In this document: piece after piece, positions 7,001-16,625 of the stretch
How the letters are laid out: every line of letters starts with the position of its first letter
Numbering within the stretch: the first letter of the stretch is position 1
From: an uncultured Erysipelotrichaceae bacterium
Lineage (GTDB): Bacteria; Bacillota_I; Bacilli_A; RF39; UBA660
Direction: 5' to 3'
Assembly: GCA_902803685.1 (NCBI GenBank)
Contig: CADCQR010000084.1
Location: 1 to 16,709, forward strand
DNA: 16,709 bases
Notes under the pieces: generated by a model
What the model was told of the DNA's origin: nothing
The model's input: the letters and a program-made list of their open reading frames with translations, nothing else
Database searches by the model: none
Translations under genes and position numbers: made by a program

Positions 7001-7580
7001 ATCGAAGTCCTAGTACAAAAAGCAACTCGGCGCTCCCAAGAGCAAGACCGCCCAAAACATCACTGGCATAATGAACTCCAACATAGACACGACTTATGCA
7101 AATATTAATTATTAAAAATCCAAGCATAAATTCCAATAATATCCGAACAAACTTATTTCGTATTTTAATGTGTACTAAATATATTAAAAAACCATATAGA
7201 GTAATAGAAATCATAGAATGTCCAGAAGGAAAGGAATATCCTCCTTGTTTTATCAATTTTAAAACGTTAGGACGAGTTCTTTTGAATATGTTTTTTATTA
7301 TTGTATTAGTTCCAACACTAGTAAGGGCCAATATATTGGCTTTCAATGAATTAATTTTTGATAGGAAGATATTTAAAGTAGCTATCAAAATAATAATAGA
7401 AGTAGCGTTTGCAAACTTAGTAAAAAACTTAAAATAACTATCAAAAAATCCACATTCAATACTTCTTACCAATTCATACAAATAATTATCGAATATTACA
7501 ATTTTATTAGAAGCCACTAATATAGCATCAATAATAAATAATATTAATAATACAGATATTATAACATATTTATTTTTCAT
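6957..7580 (-). CDS. PAP2-family membrane phosphatase
   Basis: This is a 207-residue integral membrane lipid-phosphate phosphatase of the PAP2 (PgpB/BcrC) class. Members hydrolyse undecaprenyl pyrophosphate, phosphatidylglycerol phosphate or phosphatidic acid at the outer membrane face. The three motifs are complete: K96...R103-P104 (KxxxxxxRP), PSGH at 118-121, and SRVYVGVHYASD at 163-174 with the catalytic His170 and Asp174. Hydrophobic segments near 5-24, 58-74, 83-95, 124-138, 146-162 and 175-192 fit the usual six-helix fold. The ATG follows the pgi stop by one base (TAATATG), so translation is probably coupled; the nearest GGGAG is about 16 bases upstream, longer than normal. Recycling of the cell-wall lipid carrier is the likeliest job, but the sequence cannot fix the substrate. 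Confidence 0.9.
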   Translation of the reverse strand: MKNKYVIISVLLILFIIDAILVASNKIVIFDNYLYELVRSIECGFFDSYFKFFTKFANATSIIILIATLNIFLSKINSLKANILALTSVGTNTIIKNIFKRTRPNVLKLIKQGGYSFPSGHSMISITLYGFLIYLVHIKIRNKFVRILLEFMLGFLIINICISRVYVGVHYASDVLGGLALGSAELLFVLGLRYDFSGGEDCVQSFN

Positions 7581-7581
7581 A

Positions 7582-8754
7582 TTAAATAATTATCTTCTCC
7601 CTTACTTCTTTCTTGTAAACTTCAACCCCCGGTTGATCAAATGGATTTATATCAAACAAATAGCCACTAAAAGCTGCTCCTAACATAAAGAAAAACATTA
7701 ATTCACCCAAATTGTACTCTGTAATATTAGGCAAAGTTATTAATATTGATGATACATCACCCTTTTTATGAGCAATTCTAACTGAGTCTAATACAACATT
7801 ATTAACTTCGTGCAAATCATACTTGCCAACAGATAATTTATTCGAATCTGATACTTTAATAAATGTTTCAAAAACAATTTTATTTCCCTGTTGAATGAAT
7901 TGTCCTAAGGAGTGTAAATCTCTAGTATGAACGGTCGAAGTAGGTAATATTCCAACTCCATTTTTACCTTCACTCTCACCATATAATTGTTTTAGCCATT
8001 CTGAAAAATACTCTAACTTTTCTTCGTAAACAACATAATTTTCTACAAATTTTCCTTTATCAAACAAACTTTTACGCATAACTGCATATCTAAAGGCATC
8101 ATCAATATATTTTATACCATTATAATAACCATCAATAAAAGACTTTAAATCTATGTTAAAGGCAAGTGGAAACAAATGGGCACTTGTCATAATGGAATAG
8201 CGACCGCCTATATTATCAGGAATCGGAAAAGATTTATATCCCATCGAATTAGCTTCTTCCCGCAATGCACCTTTAACTGGGTCAGTAGTAACAATTATTC
8301 GTTGTCTCATTTCTTCTTCTGTATATTTTTCTTCCATCAAGCTTTTTATCTGCCGATAAGTGATAGTAGTCTCCATGGTAGTTCCACTTTTACTAATAAC
8401 ATTAACTGAAAAATCCTTGTTTTTAAGATAATCTTTTAATTCAGAAAGGTACTCACTACTAAGTGTTGTTCCAGCATATATTACTTCAAATGTTTCAGCC
8501 TTAAAATATGGAGTCAAAGCTTTTAAAACGGCATAACTTCCTAAAAAAGATCCGCCTATACCTATTACAACTAAACAGTCAGAATGTTTTTTTACTTCAT
8601 TGCTGGTATTTATTATATCTTCTACTAAATTAGTATCTATTCGTTCAACCCAGCCAGTCATATATTCATTATTAAATTTATTAATTATACTATCTTTTAG
8701 ATTATAGTACTTATTATCACAAACACTCATTGAATCAAAATCAAACTTTATCAT
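7582..8754 (-). CDS. pgi: Glucose-6-phosphate isomerase, compact form
   Basis: The enzyme interconverts glucose 6-phosphate and fructose 6-phosphate in the cytoplasm, at the top of glycolysis and at the supply point for UDP-glucose. The motifs follow the Bacillus-type enzyme throughout: GWVE (34-37), GIGGSFLG (65-72), SKSGTT (121-126), GGRYS (183-187), GESEGK (259-264, catalytic Glu260), HSLGQ (281-285, with the catalytic-type His) and NPFDQPGVEVYK (370-381, catalytic Lys381). It is 390 residues, against roughly 450 for the Bacillus enzyme. The shortening is spread over the N-terminal part, the region after FETFIKV (about 302-335) and the C-terminal tail, which ends nine residues after Lys381. 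No active-site residue appears lost. The ATG has GAGGTG at 8760-8765. It heads a unit with the PAP2 and HAD-like genes. Confidence 0.95.
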   Translation of the reverse strand: MIKFDFDSMSVCDNKYYNLKDSIINKFNNEYMTGWVERIDTNLVEDIINTSNEVKKHSDCLVVIGIGGSFLGSYAVLKALTPYFKAETFEVIYAGTTLSSEYLSELKDYLKNKDFSVNVISKSGTTMETTITYRQIKSLMEEKYTEEEMRQRIIVTTDPVKGALREEANSMGYKSFPIPDNIGGRYSIMTSAHLFPLAFNIDLKSFIDGYYNGIKYIDDAFRYAVMRKSLFDKGKFVENYVVYEEKLEYFSEWLKQLYGESEGKNGVGILPTSTVHTRDLHSLGQFIQQGNKIVFETFIKVSDSNKLSVGKYDLHEVNNVVLDSVRIAHKKGDVSSILITLPNITEYNLGELMFFFMLGAAFSGYLFDINPFDQPGVEVYKKEVREKIII

Positions 8755-8779
8755 ATTAACACCTCATAACTTTAATATC

Positions 8780-8809
8780 ATTATAGCACGTAAAAATTAG
8801 CATACACAA
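8780..8809 (-). promoter_or_regulatory. Predicted promoter for the pgi-PAP2-HAD unit
   Basis: There is a perfect TATAAT (8780-8785) with an upstream TGC (8786-8788), an extended -10. A half-matching -35, TTGTGT, lies at 8804-8809 with an 18-base spacer. The transcript would start near 8773, about 18 nt before the pgi ATG. Confidence 0.6.
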
Positions 8810-8827
8810 CAATTATTAGTTTTCAAC

Positions 8828-8855
8828 AAAAAAGGAACATATAATAATATTCCTT
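8828..8855 (-). terminator. Rho-independent terminator after the glucan synthase gene
   Basis: Minus strand: AAGGAATAT pairs with ATGTTCCTT (one G-U pair) around a six-base loop, followed by further T residues. The first arm begins at the TAA stop of the glucan synthase gene (8854-8856), so stop codon and hairpin overlap. Confidence 0.65.
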
Positions 8856-11800
8856 ATCTTGTATAAACAGTTATTTGATGATCAATGCCATCATTTACTA
8901 ATTCTATCGTATTTGTAGTTTGGGAATGATTATCTATAATCAACTCATCTTTCGAATCTTTAATGACACTTATATGATAATCTGTATCCATATATCTGTA
9001 TGTAAGTTCATACTTTTCCCAAGCTATTGGCATATTAGGAATAATCTTTAAAGTTTCACCATGTTTCTTTAACCCTAATATTTCTTCAGTACCAACTCTA
9101 TAAAACCAGCCAGCAGAACCGGTATACCAGGTCCAGCCACCTCTACCCTCACGACCTTTGGCCGAATATATATCAGCAGCTATTACATAAGGCTCGGTTT
9201 TATAATTATTGGCAAAAGTTGAATCAATACTTCGATTGATTGGATTTATCATTTGATAATATCGATATGCTCTATCGCAATAACCACTTTTGATTAGAGC
9301 CATTAAGTACCAAGATACAGCATGTGTATATTGGCCACCATTTTCCCTTATTCCTTCTGGATAATTCATAATGTATCCTGGATTATTTAGTGATTTATGG
9401 AACGCTGGTGTTAACAATTTAACAATCCTTGCACTATCATCTACTAAATTTTCTTCTACGGACTGTATGGCACTTTGAATTCTATCTTTCGGAGCAACAC
9501 CACTCAATATAGAGAAGCTTTGAGAAATCAAATCAATTTTACATTCAGAATTCTCACTACTACCAAGCTTATCACCATTATCAAAAAATGCCCTCAAATA
9601 ATATTTTCCATCCCAAGTTTTCTTATTTAAATTATCTTTTAAACACTCATTAAACTCCACATATTCACTAACATCAAATGACTTGTAATGTCTACGCATT
9701 AATTTTACAAATCCATCAATAATCATATATAGGAAGAAGCCTAACCAAACTGATTCTCCTTTTCCTTTGATACCAACTTTATTCATACCATCATTCCAGT
9801 CACCACCACCCATAAGTGGAATCTTATGATGTCCTAGCGAATGCATTGATAATTGTAAAGACTTAATACAGTGTTCTAACAAAGTCTCATCATAATCAGA
9901 GTATGTATAAACCATTCCTCTCTCACTCTCATAATCTCCAAGTTGATCACCAGTTACATAAGGAACTTTTTCATCTAAAATACTTAAATCTTTAGTAATT
10001 TCTATGTAATGCAAGGTAGCAAAGACAAGCCACAAATAATCATCTTTATATTTACTTCTTAAACCAAATCTATTTTTTTCATGCCACCAATGGAATACAT
10101 CACCCTCTGGGAATTGATGAGCAGCATTAATCAAAATTTGCTTTCTGGCAATCTCAGGCTGAATGACAGCAACATTCATAGAATCTTGTAACTGATCTCT
10201 AAAGCCAAAGGCACCACTTACCTGATAAAATCCACTCTTAGCTAAAATTCTAGAAGAAAGTGTTTGATATAAATACCAGCCATTGATCATATAATCAAAA
10301 CTAGTATCTGGAGTTTTAACTTTTACTGTATTCAAAATTTTCTTCCAATAATCTTTTACTGCTTTCAATTCTTTCTTAACATATGCAACATCACTAAATT
10401 TATTTATTAAAACTAAATTTTCTTCATCACTCATACCACAGCCTAAAGCAAATACAATATATTTTTCTTCTTTAGGTTCCAAAGTAATTGAAGTATTAAT
10501 AGATTTTGTTAAAATCTTATTCAATTCCACAGTTTTTATTTTCAAGGATGAAGTCATGAAAACATTAACGTCACCAAAGTTAATACTATATACGTTTCGC
10601 ATTTTTAAATAATTATCTTGTCCCATAAATTCAGTAAGGATATGTCGAGACGTCTTTTCTTCAAAATTACCAAAAGTAGGATTAATCCAAAAATCTATGT
10701 CATAATCAAGTTTTTCATTAAGCTTATTAGTTAATTTCATTAAATATAACTTAACCGTTTCTTCCTTAGCTACAAACTCTGTGATCTCACAAATTTTTTC
10801 CTCGGTTTCTGATGACAATGTAGAGTATCCAAATCCATGTACACATTTCATCGGATCAAATGTTCTACCATTAAAATTAAAGCCTTCACTCTTATCGTTA
10901 CATACAACATCATTAGTCCAAGAAGTAAGCTTAAACTCACCAGAATTATAAGCATAAGTAAAGCCACAACCATTATTAGTAATAATTGTTCCAAAATTCT
11001 TATTGGCAATTACATTACTCCATGGAGCTGGTGTATCTTTTTTATAAATTACATATTCACTACCATTATTTCTGAATCCACCATAACCATTATCAAATGT
11101 TAATTTTTCATTATTAGGCAATTTCAAATTAACTTCATATGCGCTCTTTGAATAATCACTAATTGAATTTGCACTTTGTAGTTCTTCAACTGCTTCCTTC
11201 AATGTTTGATGATTTTTAATATTAAATTTAATTTTTGGAACAATTTGCAATAAAAGATACTCATCATCATTTATATCTTGACCATCTAATACTGTTATCC
11301 CACCAGGTGTATGATAAAAGCTATTTAAGGTATACATACGATACATTTCTTCGTCAATTTCTTTTTTTATTATTCTACTAAACTGACTATTTTCTCTGTT
11401 TATTATAACAACATCAATAAATACAGAATGATTTTTATAATATTCAAAAGCCTTTAGTATCTCATTGACAAAACTCATATTGCTGATATCACTTATTTCA
11501 ACTAATATAATAGGCCTGTCTCCACTAATGCCAAATTTCCATAATGCTGATTGTCCAACAGCATTTTGTCGAAGCAAATTCATTCTATCTTGGTCTGAAC
11601 TAGCGCTTGTTGTCTGATATAGGTAATTCAACATAGTATTATAAATTCGCATTGTATCTCCAGAAATATTCATGTTCTTAGTATTAATAACATTCATTAG
11701 TGTTGCTATCTTAAAGGCATTTTCTATTTCAAACTCAGAATTATATGTGTTAACTATATCCATTATTTGCTCAGTACTTCTACCAAAGCCAACAATCATA

Positions 11801-14800
11801 TATACGGACTTACTATCTCCAGGTGCTAACCCTATAGAGTTTCTCAAACTAATTACTGGTTCCAAATTATCGCCAGCGTAATTACTCAATTCCGTAAATA
11901 AGGCATTTGGATTATTAGCAGATTTATTTCTACCAATGAAGTTTGTTCGTTCTGTCTCATAACTAAAGCCATCACTAACACCAGGAATATATAATCTATG
12001 TATCATATAACTGTTAATATTAGCGTCGCCTCTAGATTTACGCCTAGCAATCAAAGAATTTGTTTTAGTATCAAACTTTGTCGAAATAAACATACTGTTA
12101 AATACTCTGTGACTAACATCATCCATGTTTTCTGATAATATAGGTTCAGTATATGTAGTTAACTCAAATTTTCTAAATTCAGAACCATTATTCTTAAAAG
12201 TTACTTTTCGAATTTCTGCATTATGATTTTTAGTAACTGTTATTTCTGTCTTCGTACTGATAGTACCATCAACTCTGAAATACTTAATTCTATCACTGGC
12301 AAAAACAACTTCGTATTTCTCAGGCTTTTCATTGATAGGAGCATATGTATTACTCCATACTCTGTCACTATCAAGATCTCGAATATATAGGAAAATACCA
12401 TAATCTTGCTCTGTAATCTTACGATATCTATTTAATTGTAAAACTCGATACCGAGAGAAAGAATTTCCTCTATCATTCATAAGTAGCGAATACTTTTTAT
12501 TTGACAAAACTGATACTTCAGGTAAATAAGAAATATAATTAAATGCTCTTATATCATTCTCGATTGTTTCTTTATCATAATTATATTTTTTATATTTAGC
12601 CATCTTAATATCTATACTAGTTTTAACTTGTACTTTTTCTTTTAAAAGAATATTAAAAGTATTAATATAAACATTTTGATGAAAATAATTTTTTATAACA
12701 TTAGGACGTAAATAATTAGCTATACCGGCCAAGCTCATTCCTTGATGATGAGCAAAGAAAGACTCAACTACTCCTTTATTGTCATAATCATACGACTCAA
12801 AAAAGCCATATTTTCCGAGCATACCTAATTTTTTAAATTTTTCCATATTTTCATAAACATCCTCAGGAAACAATTCCAATGCCATTATAGAAGCGTATGG
12901 GGCTAATACTATTCTATTATCTTTGTCTTCTTTAGCTTTTAAATATGGAGTGGAAAACGCTCTATACTTATAATTTAGTGAATTATCCAATTCATTATAT
13001 GCAGATTCACTTATTCCCCACGGAAGACTGCGTGAAACACTATCTATATAATCTTTTTGACAAAATCTCGCAAACTGATATGACTCATCTAACAAAGTAT
13101 TAGGATAATCTTTCATAAATAGTAACGGCATATAGTATTCAAATGAAGTTCCTGACCAAGAAATCAAACCTTTTCTACCCTTATAAGTAGTTAGAGATTT
13201 GTCTAAGCAAAACCAATGCTTTGACGGTACATCCCCCATACATATTGCTAGATAACTTAAAAGTCTAGCCTCACTAGCAAACTTATTGTAGTTATATATG
13301 GAAAGCTTGCCCTCGTTCTCATCAAAACCTATACTAAATACATGTTTATTAGTATAAAACTTTCTAAAATTGGCATTAGTAATTAATTTATCGCACAATT
13401 TAATTAACTGTTCTTCTTTAAACTGTACTAAAAATTCACGAACAACAACTATACAGGCAATCAAGTTGCCAGAATCAATTGAAGAAACAAATCTATTATG
13501 CATTAATTTCATAGACTTTATATCATACCAATTGTATAAATGACCATGCCACTTACTAAGTTTATCTACACTCTCTAAAACCTTTGAAATCAGAAAAATA
13601 GCTTTTTCTTTATCAATAAATCCTAGCTCATAAGCAGAGACAATACTCGTTAAGGAGAAACCAATCGCCGTAGGTGATGTTCTATAATCTAATTTCTGCT
13701 CTCTATTTTCTTGATAATTATCTGGAATTAAATAATTATTCTCCTCTGTAAGATTATCTTCAAAATACTTCCAAGTAGCTAAAGCAATCTCTTCTATATC
13801 TTTTACTTTCTTATCGTTTAATACTATCCTATCATAATCAATATCTTTAGAAACATAATACAAAACAACAGGTGCACTAATGAAAAGTAAGGCTAACATG
13901 TAGGCTAAATAATTATTACTAAAAGCACCATAAATAACCAATATAGTTACTAAAATATAATTTGGTATAAAAATCCTAAAATAATTAGCCAAATCGCTTT
14001 TTACTGACTTTTCTACTTCTTCAGCAGTAATCCAATTAAGAAGATTTTTATGGGAAACAAACAATCTGTACATAGTTCTAAAGAAAGCATCCATATATAA
14101 TTTTGTATAAAATGGAATTGTACAAAAAACTATATAACACCTTGCAAGTAAACTTTTGCCACCAAAAAACAAATTCTTATATCTAACTGTTGTTTTATCT
14201 TTAGTTTCAAGCTTCAATTTTCCTCGCAAATAAAACAATACAGGTATAGCAATTTCTAAAGCTACAAATCCAATCCACCACAATGGAGATGCAACGCCAA
14301 AGAATAGTGCTAACATTAATATCAACAAAAGTGTTGGATAAAGAAACATTCTAATAATATTATCTAAAATTTTATACCTACCCAATAAGCTAATTGGGTT
14401 CTTTACCTTCTTACCAGATTTATTTCTAACATTATTAAATAACCACCCTATAATTTGTGCATCTCCTCTAGCCCATCTGTGATGCCTAGTAATATCTGTT
14501 AAAAATTTTGATGGAAAATCATCAAATAATTCTATATCTGAAACATATCCACATCTTAAATAGTTTCCTTCTATAAGATCATGCGATAGAATCAAATTAT
14601 CAGGAAATGTATTAGAAAGTATTTTGTCAAAGACCTTCAAGTCATAAATACCCTTTCCAATAAAACTACCTTCTCCAAAGCAATCTTGGTATACATTAGG
14701 GACAATAGAAGAGTATGTATCAAAGCCTCCTATTCCAGCAAAAATTTGGCTATATAAACTCTTATTAGTAGCCTCTATATCTACACTTACCCGCGGTTGC

Positions 14801-16506
14801 ATCAAAGCATATCCATCAATGACCTTAGAATTATCCTTATTCAAAATAGGTTTATTTAAGGGGTGTGCCATACAACCAACCAAGTTAAGAATGGAATTTA
14901 ATACAAAGCGAGTATCTGTATCTAAAGTTATAACGTATTTTATATCTAGTTCATGATTATGAAGCATATTAACATTAAAATATTTTTCTTCATTTATACT
15001 ATCTAATTGGCCTAAAAGGATTTTATTAAATTGAATCAAAGCGCCACGCTTTCTTTCATATCCTAAAAACTGCTCTTCGCTCTCATTCCAAATTCTTTTT
15101 CTATATATAAAATAAAACACATCTTTCTTATATTTTAGATTTAATTTTTCAGCACATTCTCTACCATATGCAGACAATTCCTCATCATAATCACAAACCG
15201 CAACATTAGAAGCTTTTACATCACCTAGTAATGTAAAATACAAATTGTTTGTCTTATTGATTATATAAAAAGATTCAAGAACATCAAACATTTCTTTAAT
15301 TTTTTCTTTAGATGCAACAATAGTAGGTATAACTACCATAGTAGCTGCATCCTTTGGTATGCCTTTAGAAAAATCTAACTTAGGAAGACATTTTGTAGGA
15401 ACAACATTAATCAATAATTGATTAAAGATTTGAATAAATAATTGACTTACTGGTATTAATAAAATTAAGAAACCCAATATTTTCCATTTAATAAAATATT
15501 TCGATAATAAAGCACTTATTACAATAGTAGACAATAAGATAGTAATGATGTAAATAAATATAGAAAAGGCATGTTTTTTTCGTTTAAATAATTGGTATCC
15601 TATGTGATATTCACTACTATTAGAATCATCAATCATTTTTTCTAAACAGTCAACCTCAGTCATGTGTCTTCTTTTAGCAAGTTTAAGCAGTCTTTCCCTA
15701 TAGAGATTTTTAGATTCTGGCGTCATAGCGCTATAAATCTTATCATCCATCAAAATTCTTTCGGTTTTGCTTATTTTCTCAAACAATTCTTCATTGGAAA
15801 TTTCAAAAAATTCTTTCAAATCACCAAATATATTAGAAATTAGTATATCATTGTCAATCTTTTTTTGATATTCTTCATTAATTAATTGCTTTAAACTAAT
15901 GTTTTCCTTTTCAAGATAGTCATTCAATTGTTTAAATATTTTACCACTTTTGCTGCCTAGTTCTTTTAATTGTCTATTAAGTTCAAATAAATAATTATAA
16001 TTATCCTTTACAATAAATCCATCCTGAATAAAGCTATTTAGATCAATTTCTTTATCTTTCTTTTCCTTAATTATATTTAATATTTTCTCTTTATCCAAAA
16101 GTTTCTGGGATTCTTCAGTGCAAATTTGACTTAATCTGTCTGTATAGATAAATACTAAAGCATCTTTTATACTCTCAATCTCTAGATATGATAGATAATA
16201 ATTATTAGCTTTTTGATATTTTTTTATCTCTTCAGATAATAATTTAAGATTAACATTAAAATTGTTTTTTAAAACAATATCTCTAATTAATAAATAAATT
16301 TTATTTATGTATTTTACTTTTTTCTTGATATTTTTCTTCTCATGATTAAAGTTAGTTTTATGTTCTACAACCAAATAAAAATTATCTATAAGCCACTCAT
16401 TCGTTATACCGACATATTCACCATTTTTTGTTTTAGCAACCAAAAAATTATAGTAATCATTTATACGTTTAAAATCATTAACATATTTATTTAAATAATT
16501 TACCAT
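8854..16506 (-). CDS. Cyclic beta-1,2-glucan synthase (GT84 + GH189-like + GH94)
   Basis: This is a 2,550-residue membrane enzyme of the NdvB/Cgs type, which builds beta-1,2-glucan from UDP-glucose, trims it and closes it into rings. Residues 1-300 are helical, ending in the conserved MTPESKNLYRERLLKLAKRR. Two membrane helices follow (about 314-367). The GT84 domain has DTD (529-531), SHDLIEGNYLRCG (about 641-653) and RHHRWARGD (674-682), then further membrane helices to about 886. Residues 900-1275 hold the barrel known as the cyclisation domain (GH189 in the Thermoanaerobacter homologue), with ISWSGTSFEYYMP, PWGISESAYNE and FFAHHQGMSLAGI. The last third is a GH94 phosphorylase: TPAPWSNVIAN, HWWHEKNRFG, GGGDWNDGMN (catalytic Asp2236) and GGWTWYTGSAGW. 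All domains look intact. Brucella and Agrobacterium enzymes are about 2,800-2,900 residues. The ATG has AGGAG at 16517-16521. No transporter is adjacent. Ring product is inferred from the family. Confidence 0.92.
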   Translation of the reverse strand: MVNYLNKYVNDFKRINDYYNFLVAKTKNGEYVGITNEWLIDNFYLVVEHKTNFNHEKKNIKKKVKYINKIYLLIRDIVLKNNFNVNLKLLSEEIKKYQKANNYYLSYLEIESIKDALVFIYTDRLSQICTEESQKLLDKEKILNIIKEKKDKEIDLNSFIQDGFIVKDNYNYLFELNRQLKELGSKSGKIFKQLNDYLEKENISLKQLINEEYQKKIDNDILISNIFGDLKEFFEISNEELFEKISKTERILMDDKIYSAMTPESKNLYRERLLKLAKRRHMTEVDCLEKMIDDSNSSEYHIGYQLFKRKKHAFSIFIYIITILLSTIVISALLSKYFIKWKILGFLILLIPVSQLFIQIFNQLLINVVPTKCLPKLDFSKGIPKDAATMVVIPTIVASKEKIKEMFDVLESFYIINKTNNLYFTLLGDVKASNVAVCDYDEELSAYGRECAEKLNLKYKKDVFYFIYRKRIWNESEEQFLGYERKRGALIQFNKILLGQLDSINEEKYFNVNMLHNHELDIKYVITLDTDTRFVLNSILNLVGCMAHPLNKPILNKDNSKVIDGYALMQPRVSVDIEATNKSLYSQIFAGIGGFDTYSSIVPNVYQDCFGEGSFIGKGIYDLKVFDKILSNTFPDNLILSHDLIEGNYLRCGYVSDIELFDDFPSKFLTDITRHHRWARGDAQIIGWLFNNVRNKSGKKVKNPISLLGRYKILDNIIRMFLYPTLLLILMLALFFGVASPLWWIGFVALEIAIPVLFYLRGKLKLETKDKTTVRYKNLFFGGKSLLARCYIVFCTIPFYTKLYMDAFFRTMYRLFVSHKNLLNWITAEEVEKSVKSDLANYFRIFIPNYILVTILVIYGAFSNNYLAYMLALLFISAPVVLYYVSKDIDYDRIVLNDKKVKDIEEIALATWKYFEDNLTEENNYLIPDNYQENREQKLDYRTSPTAIGFSLTSIVSAYELGFIDKEKAIFLISKVLESVDKLSKWHGHLYNWYDIKSMKLMHNRFVSSIDSGNLIACIVVVREFLVQFKEEQLIKLCDKLITNANFRKFYTNKHVFSIGFDENEGKLSIYNYNKFASEARLLSYLAICMGDVPSKHWFCLDKSLTTYKGRKGLISWSGTSFEYYMPLLFMKDYPNTLLDESYQFARFCQKDYIDSVSRSLPWGISESAYNELDNSLNYKYRAFSTPYLKAKEDKDNRIVLAPYASIMALELFPEDVYENMEKFKKLGMLGKYGFFESYDYDNKGVVESFFAHHQGMSLAGIANYLRPNVIKNYFHQNVYINTFNILLKEKVQVKTSIDIKMAKYKKYNYDKETIENDIRAFNYISYLPEVSVLSNKKYSLLMNDRGNSFSRYRVLQLNRYRKITEQDYGIFLYIRDLDSDRVWSNTYAPINEKPEKYEVVFASDRIKYFRVDGTISTKTEITVTKNHNAEIRKVTFKNNGSEFRKFELTTYTEPILSENMDDVSHRVFNSMFISTKFDTKTNSLIARRKSRGDANINSYMIHRLYIPGVSDGFSYETERTNFIGRNKSANNPNALFTELSNYAGDNLEPVISLRNSIGLAPGDSKSVYMIVGFGRSTEQIMDIVNTYNSEFEIENAFKIATLMNVINTKNMNISGDTMRIYNTMLNYLYQTTSASSDQDRMNLLRQNAVGQSALWKFGISGDRPIILVEISDISNMSFVNEILKAFEYYKNHSVFIDVVIINRENSQFSRIIKKEIDEEMYRMYTLNSFYHTPGGITVLDGQDINDDEYLLLQIVPKIKFNIKNHQTLKEAVEELQSANSISDYSKSAYEVNLKLPNNEKLTFDNGYGGFRNNGSEYVIYKKDTPAPWSNVIANKNFGTIITNNGCGFTYAYNSGEFKLTSWTNDVVCNDKSEGFNFNGRTFDPMKCVHGFGYSTLSSETEEKICEITEFVAKEETVKLYLMKLTNKLNEKLDYDIDFWINPTFGNFEEKTSRHILTEFMGQDNYLKMRNVYSINFGDVNVFMTSSLKIKTVELNKILTKSINTSITLEPKEEKYIVFALGCGMSDEENLVLINKFSDVAYVKKELKAVKDYWKKILNTVKVKTPDTSFDYMINGWYLYQTLSSRILAKSGFYQVSGAFGFRDQLQDSMNVAVIQPEIARKQILINAAHQFPEGDVFHWWHEKNRFGLRSKYKDDYLWLVFATLHYIEITKDLSILDEKVPYVTGDQLGDYESERGMVYTYSDYDETLLEHCIKSLQLSMHSLGHHKIPLMGGGDWNDGMNKVGIKGKGESVWLGFFLYMIIDGFVKLMRRHYKSFDVSEYVEFNECLKDNLNKKTWDGKYYLRAFFDNGDKLGSSENSECKIDLISQSFSILSGVAPKDRIQSAIQSVEENLVDDSARIVKLLTPAFHKSLNNPGYIMNYPEGIRENGGQYTHAVSWYLMALIKSGYCDRAYRYYQMINPINRSIDSTFANNYKTEPYVIAADIYSAKGREGRGGWTWYTGSAGWFYRVGTEEILGLKKHGETLKIIPNMPIAWEKYELTYRYMDTDYHISVIKDSKDELIIDNHSQTTNTIELVNDGIDHQITVYTR

Positions 16507-16527
16507 TATATCTACACTCCTAAAAGG

Positions 16528-16536
16528 ATTATAACA
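16528..16536 (-). promoter_or_regulatory. Predicted promoter for the glucan synthase gene
   Basis: There is a perfect TATAAT (16528-16533) with TGT directly upstream (16534-16536), an extended -10. No -35 match is seen. The predicted start near 16521 would fall at the ribosome site itself, giving a leader of only about 15 nt before the ATG at 16506. Confidence 0.45.
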
Positions 16537-16580
16537 TAAAAACAATATGTATACTAGATAAACTATCCTTGTAATTTTAT

Positions 16581-16611
16581 AAAAAAAGACTGCTAAACAA
16601 TCAAGCAGTCT
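16581..16611 (-). terminator. Rho-independent terminator after tRNA-Ser
   Basis: Minus strand: AGACTGCT (16604-16611), nine-base loop, AGCAGTCT (16587-16594), a perfect eight-base stem, then a T-run (16581-16586). It is the cleanest terminator in the window and lies 14 bases after the tRNA. Confidence 0.9.
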
Positions 16612-16625
16612 ATTCTTTCAACATA

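Noticed and set aside
7096..7437. Plus-strand frame of 113 codons
   Set aside because: It is antisense to the PAP2 gene, whose complete catalytic motifs prove the other strand is coding.
10837..11881. Plus-strand short frames inside the glucan synthase gene
   Set aside because: They are antisense to well-conserved GH94-region coding sequence and have no recognisable product.
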